Made by a program: the position numbers and the translations under genes. From assembly GCF_024438035.1 (NCBI RefSeq), contig NZ_JANFQF010000001.1, positions 372,001 to 436,000 of the forward strand: a stretch of DNA of 64,000 bases, given 5' to 3'. Shown piece after piece: positions 10,639 through 18,774 of the stretch. This DNA is from Rhodococcus tibetensis (lineage in GTDB: Bacteria > Actinomycetota > Actinomycetes > Mycobacteriales > Mycobacteriaceae). Each line of letters starts with the position of its first letter. The stretch's first letter is position 1. The notes beneath the pieces are model-generated. The model did no database searches. It saw nothing but the letters and a program-made list of their open reading frames with translations, and had not been told where the DNA came from.

Positions 10639-11573
10639 CGGCCGCCGCCGATGACCCACTCGAACGCGGTGGCATTGGAGCGTGCGCCTTGCGCGGCCTT
10701 GGACCGGTTGGCTTCGCCGAGTTCGGCGAGAGTCTTCTCGGACAGTTCGACGAAGGATCCGAACGTGGTGGGGTTCAGCCAGTCCGGGCGGGTGGCGAAC
10801 AGCAGGTCCTCGCTGGCGGTGTTGCCGCTGGCGCCGGGTGCGAACGGGCAGCCGCCGAGTCCGCCGAGGGCGCCGTCGACGGTCATCGCGCCTGCCGCGA
10901 CCGCGGCGAGGCTGTTCGCGACCCCGAGACCCCAGGTGTCGTGACCGTGGAAGACGATGCCGCGCTGCGGGGTTTCGAGCCGGACCCGGGAGACGAGCGA
11001 GTACACCTCGGCGGGGACGGCCTGGCCGAGGGTGTCGCAGACGACGACGTCGACGGCGCCGTGGGCGCGCGGGTCGTTGGCGATGTCGATGACCCGCTGC
11101 TCGGGCACCCGGCCCTCGAACGGGCAGGTGAACGACGTCGCGATGCACAGCTGGATGCTGCCGCCGACCTGCTGGGCGAGTTCGATCGCGGCGGGCATCG
11201 CGGCGAGGCTGTCCTCGGTGGAGCGTCCGATGTTCGCCTGGTTGTGGGAATCGGAGGCCGAGAAGCAGTACTGGAAATGTCGTGCGCCGGCGGCGGCGGC
11301 CTTCTCCACGTGCCGGGGCGTCGCCACCCACACCCAGCAGCGATCGAGTTCCTCCGGGGTCAGTTCCGAGATCACCTCGACGGTGTTCGCCATCGGCGGT
11401 ACGAGGTCGGGGCGGGCCATCGACCCGATCTCGAGCGCGGGAACACCGAGTTCGAGGAGCCGCCGGGCGATCTCGAGCTTCCGGGCGGTCGGCAGCATCT
11501 TGCCCGTCAACTGCAATCCGTCACGCAGGGTGACGTCGCGGAGCAGGGTGCGTGATTCGAAGGACTGTGTCAT
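10635..11573 (-). CDS. HMG-CoA lyase-like enzyme (DRE-TIM metallolyase)
   Basis: A 312-residue TIM-barrel lyase that cleaves 3-hydroxy-3-methylglutaryl-CoA or a similar 3-hydroxyacyl-CoA into acetyl-CoA and a keto acid. All key elements are present: R12-D13 (LRDVTLRDGLQ), the metal-binding H209 and H211 in HGHDTWG, and the catalytic Cys242 in GGLGGCPFAPGASGN. It overlaps the CoA-transferase gene upstream and the dehydrogenase gene downstream by 4 bp each, so the three are one translationally coupled unit. The true substrate may be a related hydroxy-dicarboxylate rather than HMG-CoA. Confidence 0.9.
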   Translation of the reverse strand: MTQSFESRTLLRDVTLRDGLQLTGKMLPTARKLEIARRLLELGVPALEIGSMARPDLVPPMANTVEVISELTPEELDRCWVWVATPRHVEKAAAAGARHFQYCFSASDSHNQANIGRSTEDSLAAMPAAIELAQQVGGSIQLCIATSFTCPFEGRVPEQRVIDIANDPRAHGAVDVVVCDTLGQAVPAEVYSLVSRVRLETPQRGIVFHGHDTWGLGVANSLAAVAAGAMTVDGALGGLGGCPFAPGASGNTASEDLLFATRPDWLNPTTFGSFVELSEKTLAELGEANRSKAAQGARSNATAFEWVIGGGR

Positions 11574-12823
11574 GAGAGGCCACCTACCGTGTCGTTGACG
11601 ATGGAGTCGATCTGTTCCGGGGTCTTGCCGAGCACCGTTTCGAGGACCTCCCGGGTGTGCTCGCCGAGGTCCGGTCCGACGTTGCGGATGGGCAGCGACT
11701 TGCCGCCGATCACCGGGACGATGCCGGGGAACCCGACCTGCTTCGGCTCGGCCTCACCGATGTCGACGGTGAACTGCTGAATCATGTTGCGGGCCGCGTA
11801 CTGCTCGTCGCTGCAGATGTCGGCGGCGGTGTTGATCGGACCCGACGGCACCCCGGCGGTGTCGAGGATCTTCAGCGCCTCGTCGCGCGAGTACTGGATC
11901 GTCCATTCACCGATCGCCGTGTCGAGTTCGTCGCGGCGCGCCCACCGGCCGGCGTTGGTGGACAGGTCGGGGTCGGCGCCGAGGTCGGGGCGGCCGATGG
12001 TGTCCATGTAGCGCTGGAAGATGGCGTCGCCGTTGCCCGCGATGATGATGCTGTTGCCGTCGTTGCAGATGTACGCGTTCGACGGGGCGATGCCCTCCAT
12101 CCTGCCGCCGACGCGTTCGCGTTTGATGCCGTACGCGAGGTAGTCGGGGATCAGCGACTCCATCATCGACAGGATCGATTCGTTGAGCGCGACATCGATG
12201 ATCCGATGAGGCAGGGACGGGCCCGGCGTTCCGGCGACCTTCGCGGCCTCGCGCTGGAACAGGGCCATCACCGCCCCGAACGCCGCGTAGAGGCCGGCGA
12301 TCGAGTCGCCGATCGACACCCCCACCCGCACCGGTGGCCGGTCCGGGTCGCCGACGAGTTCACGGAATCCGCCCGCGGCCTCAGCGACCGCGGCGAACCC
12401 CGGCTGCTGCGACATCGGCCCGGTCTGCCCGAACGCGGAGATTCGGGTGATCACCAGGTCCGGATTGGCCGCGTTCAACGCGTCCGGTCCGATGCCCCAC
12501 TTCTCCAGGGTGCCGGGCCGGAAGTTCTCCAGCAAGATGTCGCACTTGGCGGCGAGGTCCAAGACGAGCTGCCTGCCTTCCTCGGTGCGCAGGTCCAGCA
12601 CGATCGACTTCTTGTTGCGGTTGATTGTGCGGTACAGCATCGAGGTGTCGCCGGAGTAGAGCCGCCAGTTGCGCAGTTCGTCGCCGGTCTTCGGGCGCTC
12701 CACCTTGATGACCTCGGCTCCGAAGTCGGCGAGCATCCGGCCCGCGGTCGGCGCGGCGATGTAGTTACCCAGCTCGAGTACCCGCACTCCGTCGAGTGGC
12801 CGAATGGTGTTGTCGGAGAACAT
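11570..12823 (-). CDS. CaiB/BaiF class III CoA-transferase
   Basis: A 417-residue family III CoA-transferase, which moves CoA between carboxylic acids through an aspartyl-CoA anhydride. The nucleophile is Asp173 in GVSIGDSIAGLYA; RVLELGNYIAAPTAGRMLADFGAEVIKVE and NKKSIVLDLRTEEG are typical N-terminal landmarks. As first gene of the operon with an HMG-CoA-lyase-like enzyme it probably activates the dicarboxylate that the lyase then splits. Human SUGCT, which acts on glutarate and HMG, belongs to the same family. The broken permease immediately upstream may once have imported the substrate. Confidence 0.9.
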   Translation of the reverse strand: MFSDNTIRPLDGVRVLELGNYIAAPTAGRMLADFGAEVIKVERPKTGDELRNWRLYSGDTSMLYRTINRNKKSIVLDLRTEEGRQLVLDLAAKCDILLENFRPGTLEKWGIGPDALNAANPDLVITRISAFGQTGPMSQQPGFAAVAEAAGGFRELVGDPDRPPVRVGVSIGDSIAGLYAAFGAVMALFQREAAKVAGTPGPSLPHRIIDVALNESILSMMESLIPDYLAYGIKRERVGGRMEGIAPSNAYICNDGNSIIIAGNGDAIFQRYMDTIGRPDLGADPDLSTNAGRWARRDELDTAIGEWTIQYSRDEALKILDTAGVPSGPINTAADICSDEQYAARNMIQQFTVDIGEAEPKQVGFPGIVPVIGGKSLPIRNVGPDLGEHTREVLETVLGKTPEQIDSIVNDTVGGLS

Positions 12824-12848
12824 GGTGATCCTTAACTGATAGTGACGC

Positions 12849-13046
12849 TCAGAGAACGAGGCTCATGGGCAGGATGAGCAGTATTGCGACGACCGATGCC
12901 ACCGATACTCCCACCGAACACGTCTTCAGCGTGCCTCGTGTGGTCTGACCCATCAAGGATTGCAGCAGCCAGAAGGTGTTGCTGGTGACGTGCACCGCGA
13001 ACAGGGAGCCGGCGCCGGCCGCGAGGGCGATGACGACGGTCCGTCA
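12849..13046 (-). pseudogene. C-terminal remnant of a GntP-family permease
   Basis: Read on the minus strand, about 63 residues (TVVIALAAGAGSLFAVHV...FWLLQSLMGQTTRGTLKTCS...VAILLILPMSLVL, stop at 12849) match the last transmembrane helices of GntP-type gluconate/hydroxyacid permeases. An in-frame TGA directly precedes this stretch and no start or upstream domain exists, so about 85 percent of the gene has been lost. It sits 26 bp before the CoA-transferase gene in the same orientation, and the break point lies just before the aroG leader promoter. Confidence 0.6.
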
Positions 13047-13109
13047 CGATCGCACCGTGACAATTGTCAGGGGCCTGGGGTAGGTGTGGCGCCGATCGGG
13101 GGCAGCCGC

Positions 13110-13115
13110 TACTGT
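13110..13115 (+). promoter_or_regulatory. -10 element (TACTGT) for the aromatic leader transcript
   Basis: TACTGT ends exactly 7 nt before ATG 13123, so the transcript should start at the first base of the leader peptide (leaderless). Confidence 0.6.
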
Positions 13116-13122
13116 GGTGGCC

Positions 13123-13191
13123 ATGCAGCGCGTGTATTTCTGGTTTAGCAGGCCGGCCCCGGGTGGGTCGGTCGGTGCAACCACGCGCTGA
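13123..13191 (+). CDS. Aromatic-amino-acid leader peptide of DAHP synthase
   Basis: A 22-residue ORF beginning MQRVYFWFSRPAP. Residues 5-8 are Tyr-Phe-Trp-Phe, one or more of each aromatic amino acid, encoded just before GC-rich dyad sequence. It precedes the DAHP synthase gene by 89 bp. A ribosome stalled at these codons for lack of Tyr, Phe or Trp would alter folding of the following RNA. A comparable leader (aroR) upstream of aroF has been described in Corynebacterium glutamicum. The peptide is probably leaderless. Evidence is from the sequence and context only. Confidence 0.75.
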   Translation: MQRVYFWFSRPAPGGSVGATTR

Positions 13192-13205
13192 TCACGTCCA
13201 CCCCA

Positions 13206-13227
13206 GAGCCGGATTACAGACCGGCTC
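13206..13227 (+). terminator. Candidate attenuator hairpin upstream of aroG
   Basis: GAGCCGG, an 8-base loop, CCGGCTC forms a 7-bp stem 15 nt after the leader stop. An upstream GGGTGG (within the leader, about 13161) can pair with CCACCC (about 13198), giving a possible alternative fold. The T run after the stem is weak, so control could also act through Rho or translation. Confidence 0.45.
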
Positions 13228-13280
13228 GCGGGAATTTGCACAGTCTTCGAGGGTCGGCCTGAGAACAGGAACCTCAACCC

Positions 13281-14369
13281 ATGACTGTCACTCTCGACAC
13301 CACGCCCAGAACTGATCGCCTGGACGACCAGCGCACGGTGAGCATCAGCCCCCTGGTGGCGCCCTCTCTCGTGCGCCGTGAATTCGCGCCCGACGATGTC
13401 GCGGCCGCGACGGTGCGTACGGGTCGCGCCGACACAGTGAACGTGCTGAACGGCGAGGACGATCGACTGCTCGTCGTGGTCGGCCCGTGCTCGGTGCACG
13501 ATCCGGATGCCGCCATGGACTACGCCCGCCGGCTCGCCGCGAAGGCCGAGGAATTGCGCGACGACCTGCACATCGTGATGCGGGTCTACTTCGAGAAGCC
13601 GCGCACCACACTCGGCTGGAAGGGTCTGCTCAACGACCCGCACCTGGACGGCACGTTCGACATCGACACCGGGATCCGCATGGGTCGCAAGCTGCTGCTC
13701 GACGTGTCCTCCCTGGGTCTCCCGGTCGGCTGCGAGTTCCTCGACCCGATCATGCCGCAGTACATCGCCGACCTCGTCACCTACGGCGCGATCGGTGCGC
13801 GCACTGCCGCCAGCCAGGTGCATCGGCAGCTGTGCAGCGCACTCTCGATGCCGGTGGGTATCAAGAATTCTACGGAGGGTGACGTGCAGGTAGCGGTCGA
13901 TGGAACGAGGGCCGCTGCGGCGAGCCACGTGTTCCCGGGCACGGACCTCGACGGTCAGGCCGCTCTGATTCGGACAATGGGTAACCCCGACTGCCATGTG
14001 ATTCTGCGCGGGGGATCCGACGGCCCGAACTACGACTCCGAGACGGTGTCCGACACGCTCGCTCGGTTGCGGAAGTCGGGTTTGCCCGAGCGGGTCGTCA
14101 TCGATGCGAGCCACGGCAACAGCAGTAAAAACCACGAGAAGCAGGTCGATGTGCTGAACGACATCGCAGCCCGGCTCGAGGAGGGCGAGAAGGGGATCGT
14201 CGGTGTGATGGTGGAGAGCTTCATCGAAGCCGGCCGTCAGGACCTCACACTCGGAAAGGCTGAGGACCTCACGTACGGGCAGTCCATCACCGACGCGTGC
14301 ATCGACTGGAACACGACGGCGGCACAGCTGGACCGCCTCTCCCAGGCAGTTGCCGCACGTCGGAAGTGA
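13281..14369 (+). CDS. aroG: DAHP synthase, class I (shikimate pathway entry)
   Basis: 3-deoxy-D-arabino-heptulosonate-7-phosphate synthase, 362 residues, of the AroFGH class I type. It condenses phosphoenolpyruvate and erythrose 4-phosphate. Landmarks are VVGPCSVHDPDAAMDYA, RVYFEKPRTTLGWKGLLNDP, GARTAASQVHRQ, GIKNSTEGD, CHVILRGGSDGPNY and IDASHGNSSKNHEKQ, together giving the metal and substrate ligands. Expression is probably set by the Tyr/Phe/Trp leader peptide just upstream. The gene is monocistronic and abuts the alkB-type gene stop-to-stop with no spacing. Which amino acid feeds back on the enzyme cannot be told from the sequence. Confidence 0.95.
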   Translation: MTVTLDTTPRTDRLDDQRTVSISPLVAPSLVRREFAPDDVAAATVRTGRADTVNVLNGEDDRLLVVVGPCSVHDPDAAMDYARRLAAKAEELRDDLHIVMRVYFEKPRTTLGWKGLLNDPHLDGTFDIDTGIRMGRKLLLDVSSLGLPVGCEFLDPIMPQYIADLVTYGAIGARTAASQVHRQLCSALSMPVGIKNSTEGDVQVAVDGTRAAAASHVFPGTDLDGQAALIRTMGNPDCHVILRGGSDGPNYDSETVSDTLARLRKSGLPERVVIDASHGNSSKNHEKQVDVLNDIAARLEEGEKGIVGVMVESFIEAGRQDLTLGKAEDLTYGQSITDACIDWNTTAAQLDRLSQAVAARRK

Positions 14370-15017
14370 TCACCGCACGCCTCTCGTGCGGAACTGCACG
14401 CTGATCCGCGGTCCGAGCAGGCGGCTGCTCTTCGGTACGCAGTGTTCCCACGTGCGCTGGCAAGAACCGCCCATCACCAGAAGGTCGCCGTGTCCGAGTG
14501 AGTACCGGATCGAAGGCCCGCCGCCGCGCGGCCGCAGCAGGAGCGGTCGCGCGGTGCCGAGGGAGAGGATGGCCACCAAAGTGTCCTCGGTGCGGCTGCG
14601 CCCGGTGTCGTCTCCGTGCCAGGCCACGCTGTCGGAGCCGTCCCGGTAGAAGCAGAGACCCGATGTCACGAACCTCTCACCCATCTCGGGCTGGTAATGC
14701 GTGCTCAGGGCCTCGCGCGCAGCGACGAGAAGCGGATCGGGAAGCGACTCGTTCTCACCGTAGAAGCGGACGAGGCGGGGTACGTCGACCACCCGGTCGT
14801 ACATCTGCCTCCGCTCGGCACGCCAGGGGACGGAATCGGCGAGCGTGGTGAACAGCTCTTCGGAGCCCGTCATCCAGCCCGGCCGCACGTCGACCCACGC
14901 ACCGACCGTGAGTGTGCGACGCTGCACCGTCGGGCCGAGCTCGCCGAGTTCGACGCCGCCCGTTGCGTCGTCGAACAGTGAGGCCTGGAGCGCATACCGC
15001 GCATCCGCGGAAGTCAT
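14370..15017 (-). CDS. AlkB-type Fe(II)/2-oxoglutarate dioxygenase
   Basis: A 215-residue member of the AlkB family, which removes alkyl lesions from DNA or RNA by oxidative dealkylation. The HxD metal motif is seen in VAWHGDD, the second His in WEHCVPK, and the 2-oxoglutarate Arg in RISVQFR; RYSLGHGDLLVMGG is also typical. A LexA-like box lies 22 bp upstream of ATG 15017, so it may belong to the SOS response. It is convergent with aroG. Whether it repairs DNA, RNA or modifies another substrate is not decided by sequence. Confidence 0.9.
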   Translation of the reverse strand: MTSADARYALQASLFDDATGGVELGELGPTVQRRTLTVGAWVDVRPGWMTGSEELFTTLADSVPWRAERRQMYDRVVDVPRLVRFYGENESLPDPLLVAAREALSTHYQPEMGERFVTSGLCFYRDGSDSVAWHGDDTGRSRTEDTLVAILSLGTARPLLLRPRGGGPSIRYSLGHGDLLVMGGSCQRTWEHCVPKSSRLLGPRISVQFRTRGVR

Positions 15018-15038
15018 GCCGCCATGCTACCTCGAGAT

Positions 15039-15054
15039 TCGAACGTATGTTCAC
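15039..15054 (-). promoter_or_regulatory. LexA/SOS box candidate
   Basis: TCGAAC-GTAT-GTTCAC matches the actinobacterial SOS box TCGAAC-N4-GTTCGA at 10 of 12 fixed positions. It lies 22 bp upstream of the AlkB-type start codon, a suitable place for repression. Confidence 0.6.
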
Positions 15055-15258
15055 CCGATTTTCCAGCGGCGTGATCGCAGCCGCGCTCAGATGCACCCTG
15101 TTTCGGTGCGCGCACTTCTTTTGGGGCCCTGAAAGCGGTGCTTCTGCGGAGAAGTGGTGCGTCTGTGGGAAGGCCTGCTGGGATAGTGCGCGTCCTCCAG
15201 TCCACCGAGGCAGGACTGGACCGTGACGGCGAGTGGCGCTGGTGGGATCGTCACGGCC

Positions 15259-15906
15259 ATGATCGATTCGACGGCAGTACTCGGGGTGGCGGCGATTGCG
15301 CTCGGAATGGTTCTCACACCGGGACCCAACATGCTGTACCTGCTCTCGCGCAGCATCACTCAGGGCCGAGCAGCGGGTTTGATCTCACTGGGTGGAGTCG
15401 CGCTCGGGTTTCTGTGTTATCTGACAGCAGCGACGCTGGGAATTTCGGCGGTATTCTCGGCGATTCCGGCGGCGTATACGGCCCTCAAACTGGCGGGGGC
15501 GTGCTACCTCGGCTGGCTGGCGTGGCAGGCACTTCGACCTGGGGGAAGTACGCCGTTCGCGTCGAGCCGGAGCCTGCCGCGGGATTCGTCGGCCCGCCTT
15601 TTCGCGATGGGCCTCACGACGAATCTGCTCAACCCGAAGATCGCGGTGATGTATTTGGCGATGATTCCCCAGTTCGTTGACTCCGACTCCGGCCCGGTGT
15701 GGTCGCAGAGCTTGCTGCTGGGCAGTGTTCAAATTACCGTCGCCTTGGTCGTCAACGCCGTAATCGTTTGTCTGGCAGGATCTATCGTCGGGTTCCTCTC
15801 CGGGAGGCCACTGTGGCTGCGCGCTGAGAAATTCGTGATGGGCAGTGTGCTGGGCGGTCTCGCGGTACATCTCGCGTTGGATCGGGGACGCCCCGCAGTG
15901 GTCTGA
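15259..15906 (+). CDS. LysE/RhtB-family amino-acid exporter
   Basis: A 215-residue inner-membrane exporter with about six hydrophobic helices. The N-terminal LTPGPNMLYLLSRSITQGRAAGLISLGGVALGF is the family signature, and GLTTNLLNPKIAVMYLAMIPQF marks the second half. The family exports basic or neutral amino acids, homoserine lactones or cytokinins. ATG 15259 is chosen because the helix signature starts soon after it; GTG 15223 would add a non-conserved tail. No LysG-type regulator is adjacent. Substrate unknown. Confidence 0.87.
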   Translation: MIDSTAVLGVAAIALGMVLTPGPNMLYLLSRSITQGRAAGLISLGGVALGFLCYLTAATLGISAVFSAIPAAYTALKLAGACYLGWLAWQALRPGGSTPFASSRSLPRDSSARLFAMGLTTNLLNPKIAVMYLAMIPQFVDSDSGPVWSQSLLLGSVQITVALVVNAVIVCLAGSIVGFLSGRPLWLRAEKFVMGSVLGGLAVHLALDRGRPAVV

Positions 15907-15972
15907 TCCTGTCGGGTGATCGTCGGGTGCACCTCGCCTCGACGTGTCGGTGGCCTGCTATACCGTCGAAAA

Positions 15973-16398
15973 ATGGGATACGAAGTTCAGGTCACAGTCG
16001 ACTCGGAGAACCCGCACAGCCTCGCCAAGTGGTGGGCACAGACGCTGGGCTGGGAGGTGGAGCCGAGCGACGAGGAGTTCATTCGCGGTCTGGTGCAGGC
16101 CGGTCATGCGAAAGAATCCGACACGATGATCTTCGAAGGTGTTCTCGTCTGGCGGGAGGGCGCCGCGATTCGAGATCCGGAACATTCGGAGCGGCCCCGG
16201 GTGTTGTTCCAGCTCGTTCCCGAGTCGAAGACGGTGAAGAACCGTCTGCACCTCGACCTGCGGGTGGGAGACGGACGGGAAGATCTCGCCGAGAAGCTCG
16301 AGGGGTCGGGGGCGAAGGTGCTGCACCGCGGACGCCAGGGCCCGAGCGAGTGGATCACCATGGCCGATCCGGAGGGCAATGAGTTCTGCCTCGCCTGA
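15973..16398 (+). CDS. VOC-family (glyoxalase-like) protein
   Basis: A 141-residue protein with the paired beta-alpha-beta-beta-beta layout of the vicinal-oxygen-chelate fold. The start MGYEVQVTVDSENPHSLAKWWAQTLGWEVEP, the central NRLHLDLRVGDG and the C-terminal WITMADPEGNEFCLA are typical of glyoxalase-like proteins of actinobacteria. Potential metal ligands are His in RLHLDL and Glu in GNEFCLA. The -10-like TATACC lies about 8 nt before the ATG, so translation may be leaderless. Function unknown; resistance or small-molecule metabolism is common for the fold. Confidence 0.8.
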   Translation: MGYEVQVTVDSENPHSLAKWWAQTLGWEVEPSDEEFIRGLVQAGHAKESDTMIFEGVLVWREGAAIRDPEHSERPRVLFQLVPESKTVKNRLHLDLRVGDGREDLAEKLEGSGAKVLHRGRQGPSEWITMADPEGNEFCLA

Positions 16399-16414
16399 CG
16401 GGATGTGCCCTAGC

Positions 16415-17446
16415 TCAGCGATACGTGCTGGGAGTGGTGCCGGTCCACCGCTTGAAGGCGCGCCGGAACGCACTGGGCTCGGAAAATCCCAGGCGAGCGG
16501 ACAGGTCGTCCACCGTCTCACCGCGTCGGAGCCCCGCGACTGCGGCGTCACGCAGAACTTCCTCGCGGAGTTGATTGAGCGAGGTGCCTTCCTGCCGGAG
16601 TAGTCGCCGTAGGTGGGGCACGCTGACCGACAGCATCTCCGCGATGTCCTCGGCGGTGGACGTCCGTCCCTTCATGCCCAGTTCCAGGACGCGTCGTACC
16701 TGCGACGAAGCCGTGCTGTCGTAGTCACGCTCGGACATCAACAGCGTCGGCGACTCGCGGAGATATTCCTCCAGCGTCTCCTCGGTCTGAATGATCGGCA
16801 GTTTCATCACCGCGTTGTCGAATTCGATTGCGGGAATAGCAGAGTCGAAGGTGACGGGAACGCCGAAGATGTGGTCGTAGTTCTCGGCCAGGCGCGGAAG
16901 CGGCGCGGGATACGGCATGTCGACCGCGAGCAAACGCACGCGCTTACCCACCAGCCACGCCGCGAAGCGGTGCAAGAGGATCAGGAGGAAGTCGGTGGTG
17001 ACGCGCGCCGCCTCGAGCGAGAGTTGCGGGTCCTCGGCCGACTGCACCGTCACCCCGGGACGAATATCGATCGTAATTCGGGTTCCGCCATGGTTACCGG
17101 GGGCAATGTGGAGAGCGGGAAGTGATGGCAGTGCGCGGAGAATGTCCGCCATCCGCTCGAGCGCGGCAGACAGGTCCGCGGTGTGGATCAACGCCAGACA
17201 CACGAGTCGAAACGTGCCGCGCGGCACGGGAGCCGGTCCGAGACCGAACAGTTCGTCGCCGGTGATCTGCCAGACCGCTTGCGTGAACGCGGTGACCTGG
17301 GTCGGTGTCAGCCGGGTCAGTGGGTCCTGCAGCGATGCCGTCGTAATTCCTGCGACCGACAGTGCAGGGGAGAGGTCGACCCCACTGCGTGCCGACAGTT
17401 CCAGTGACCGCCGGACGAAGTCGGCGGGAATGGTGCGGACAGTCAC
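16415..17446 (-). CDS. AraC-family transcriptional regulator (OruR/VirS type)
   Basis: A 343-residue regulator with an N-terminal arabinose-binding-like domain (about residues 20-210) and a C-terminal AraC double helix-turn-helix (about 245-343) ending in LSARLGFSEPSAFRRAFKRWTGTTPSTYR. This architecture is that of the OruR/ArgR-type AraC regulators. The start overlaps the stop of the aminotransferase gene by 4 bp (ATGA), so it is translated from the same mRNA, which is unusual for an AraC regulator. It may sense an amino-acid-derived compound. Confidence 0.88.
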   Translation of the reverse strand: MTVRTIPADFVRRSLELSARSGVDLSPALSVAGITTASLQDPLTRLTPTQVTAFTQAVWQITGDELFGLGPAPVPRGTFRLVCLALIHTADLSAALERMADILRALPSLPALHIAPGNHGGTRITIDIRPGVTVQSAEDPQLSLEAARVTTDFLLILLHRFAAWLVGKRVRLLAVDMPYPAPLPRLAENYDHIFGVPVTFDSAIPAIEFDNAVMKLPIIQTEETLEEYLRESPTLLMSERDYDSTASSQVRRVLELGMKGRTSTAEDIAEMLSVSVPHLRRLLRQEGTSLNQLREEVLRDAAVAGLRRGETVDDLSARLGFSEPSAFRRAFKRWTGTTPSTYR

Positions 17447-18654
17447 GATCCAGGCTTTCCGAGCGCCCGCAGTCGCCGTGCAGCCTCATCGAGCACCTGG
17501 TCCTGTTTGCAGAAGGCGAAGCGGACCAAGGGTTTCCACTTAGTGGGGTGGTCCGTGAACACACTGACCGGTACACCGGCGACACCGATGCGCGCGGGGA
17601 GGTTGCGGCAGAACTCGATGCCGTCGTGCTCGCCGATCCCAGTGATGTCGGCACAGAGGTAATAGGTGCCCCCGCCGGAGCGAACCTCGAGGCCGGCCGC
17701 GACGAGAGCGTCGTAAAGAACGTCCCTCTTCGTTTGCAGGCTGTCACGTAGTCGTCTCACCCACTGTTGTTCGTGCGTCAACGCATGGGCCACCGCAGGC
17801 TGGAACGGGCCTCCACCCACGAACGACATGTACTGCTTGGCGGTGCGCACCGCGTCGATCAGTTCTGCGGGGCCGCATGCCCAGCCGATCTTCCACCCGG
17901 TGACGTTGAACGTCTTGGCGGCACTCGACACGCTGACGGTCCGTTCGTACATGCCGGGCAGGGTGGCGATGGCGGTGTGGGTTCGGCCGTCGAAGACCAG
18001 GTGCTCGTAGACCTCGTCGCTGAGAACCAGCAGGTCGTGCGCGCAGGCCAGGCGAGCGATGGCCTCGAGCTCCTCGCGCGTGAACACCGTGCCCGTCGGA
18101 TTGTGCGGAGTGTTGAGCACGAGCATCCGGGTCTTGCTCGTGACCGCATCGCGGAGTCCGTCGAGGTCGACGGCAAAGCTCTCCCCGGAACGTACGAGCG
18201 GCACCGTCCGGCGCACCGCGCCCGCCAGCGCGACCGAGGCCGCATACGAGTCGTAGTACGGCTCGATCAGCAGTACCTCTTCACCCGGCTCCACGAGGCC
18301 GAGGATCGCCGCGCTGATCGCCTCCGTGGCGCCGACGGTGACCAGCACCTCCGAATCGGGGTCGTGGTCGAGCCCGTATCGGGCCAGGCGGTCGGCCGCT
18401 ACAGCGTGCCGGAGCACGGGCATCCCGGGGCCGGGTGGGTACTGATTGAGGCCGTCCGCGATGGCCTGACGCGCGGTGTCGAGCATCGACACCGGCCCGT
18501 CGGTGTCTGGGAAGCCCTGGCCGAGGTTGATGGCATCGTGTTCCACCGCAAGTGCGGTCATCTCGGCAAAGATGGTGGACGCGAACGGCCGCAGGCGCGA
18601 GACGGTTCGATTACGCGGCGAAGCCGACAGGCGATTGCGCGGCGTTTCGGGCAT
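17443..18654 (-). CDS. dapC: PLP-dependent aminotransferase, DapC-like
   Basis: A 403-residue fold type I aminotransferase closely resembling, from memory, M. tuberculosis Rv0858c (N-succinyldiaminopimelate aminotransferase, lysine and meso-DAP pathway). Landmarks are RLRPFASTIFAEMTALA, NLGQGFPDTDGP, NTPHNPTGTVF, DEVYEHLVFDG and the PLP-lysine in SSAAKTFNVTGWKIGWACGP. The related kynurenine/methionine aminotransferases share these motifs, so broader specificity is possible. ATG 18654 gives about 15 residues before the conserved region. It heads a two-gene operon with the AraC regulator and belongs to the conserved neighbourhood that includes XPB and rpfA. Confidence 0.8.
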   Translation of the reverse strand: MPETPRNRLSASPRNRTVSRLRPFASTIFAEMTALAVEHDAINLGQGFPDTDGPVSMLDTARQAIADGLNQYPPGPGMPVLRHAVAADRLARYGLDHDPDSEVLVTVGATEAISAAILGLVEPGEEVLLIEPYYDSYAASVALAGAVRRTVPLVRSGESFAVDLDGLRDAVTSKTRMLVLNTPHNPTGTVFTREELEAIARLACAHDLLVLSDEVYEHLVFDGRTHTAIATLPGMYERTVSVSSAAKTFNVTGWKIGWACGPAELIDAVRTAKQYMSFVGGGPFQPAVAHALTHEQQWVRRLRDSLQTKRDVLYDALVAAGLEVRSGGGTYYLCADITGIGEHDGIEFCRNLPARIGVAGVPVSVFTDHPTKWKPLVRFAFCKQDQVLDEAARRLRALGKPGS

Positions 18655-18698
18655 TACTGCAGCGTAGTCGGTGTGGCACAGAACCCTGCACACGGCCG

Positions 18699-18725
18699 TG
18701 TCACGTTCTGTGGGGCTGTCTCGTC
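18699..18725 (+). promoter_or_regulatory. ECF41-type promoter
   Basis: TGTCACG, 16 bases, CGTC matches the ECF41 sigma-factor target promoter (TGTCACA ... CGTC). It lies about 50 bp upstream of the carboxymuconolactone-decarboxylase-like gene, whose downstream neighbour encodes an ECF41 sigma factor. Confidence 0.6.
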
Positions 18726-18774
18726 TTCTCTGTAGACGGCGCGCGAAGGGCGCCCGGTGACGATGGAGGACACA

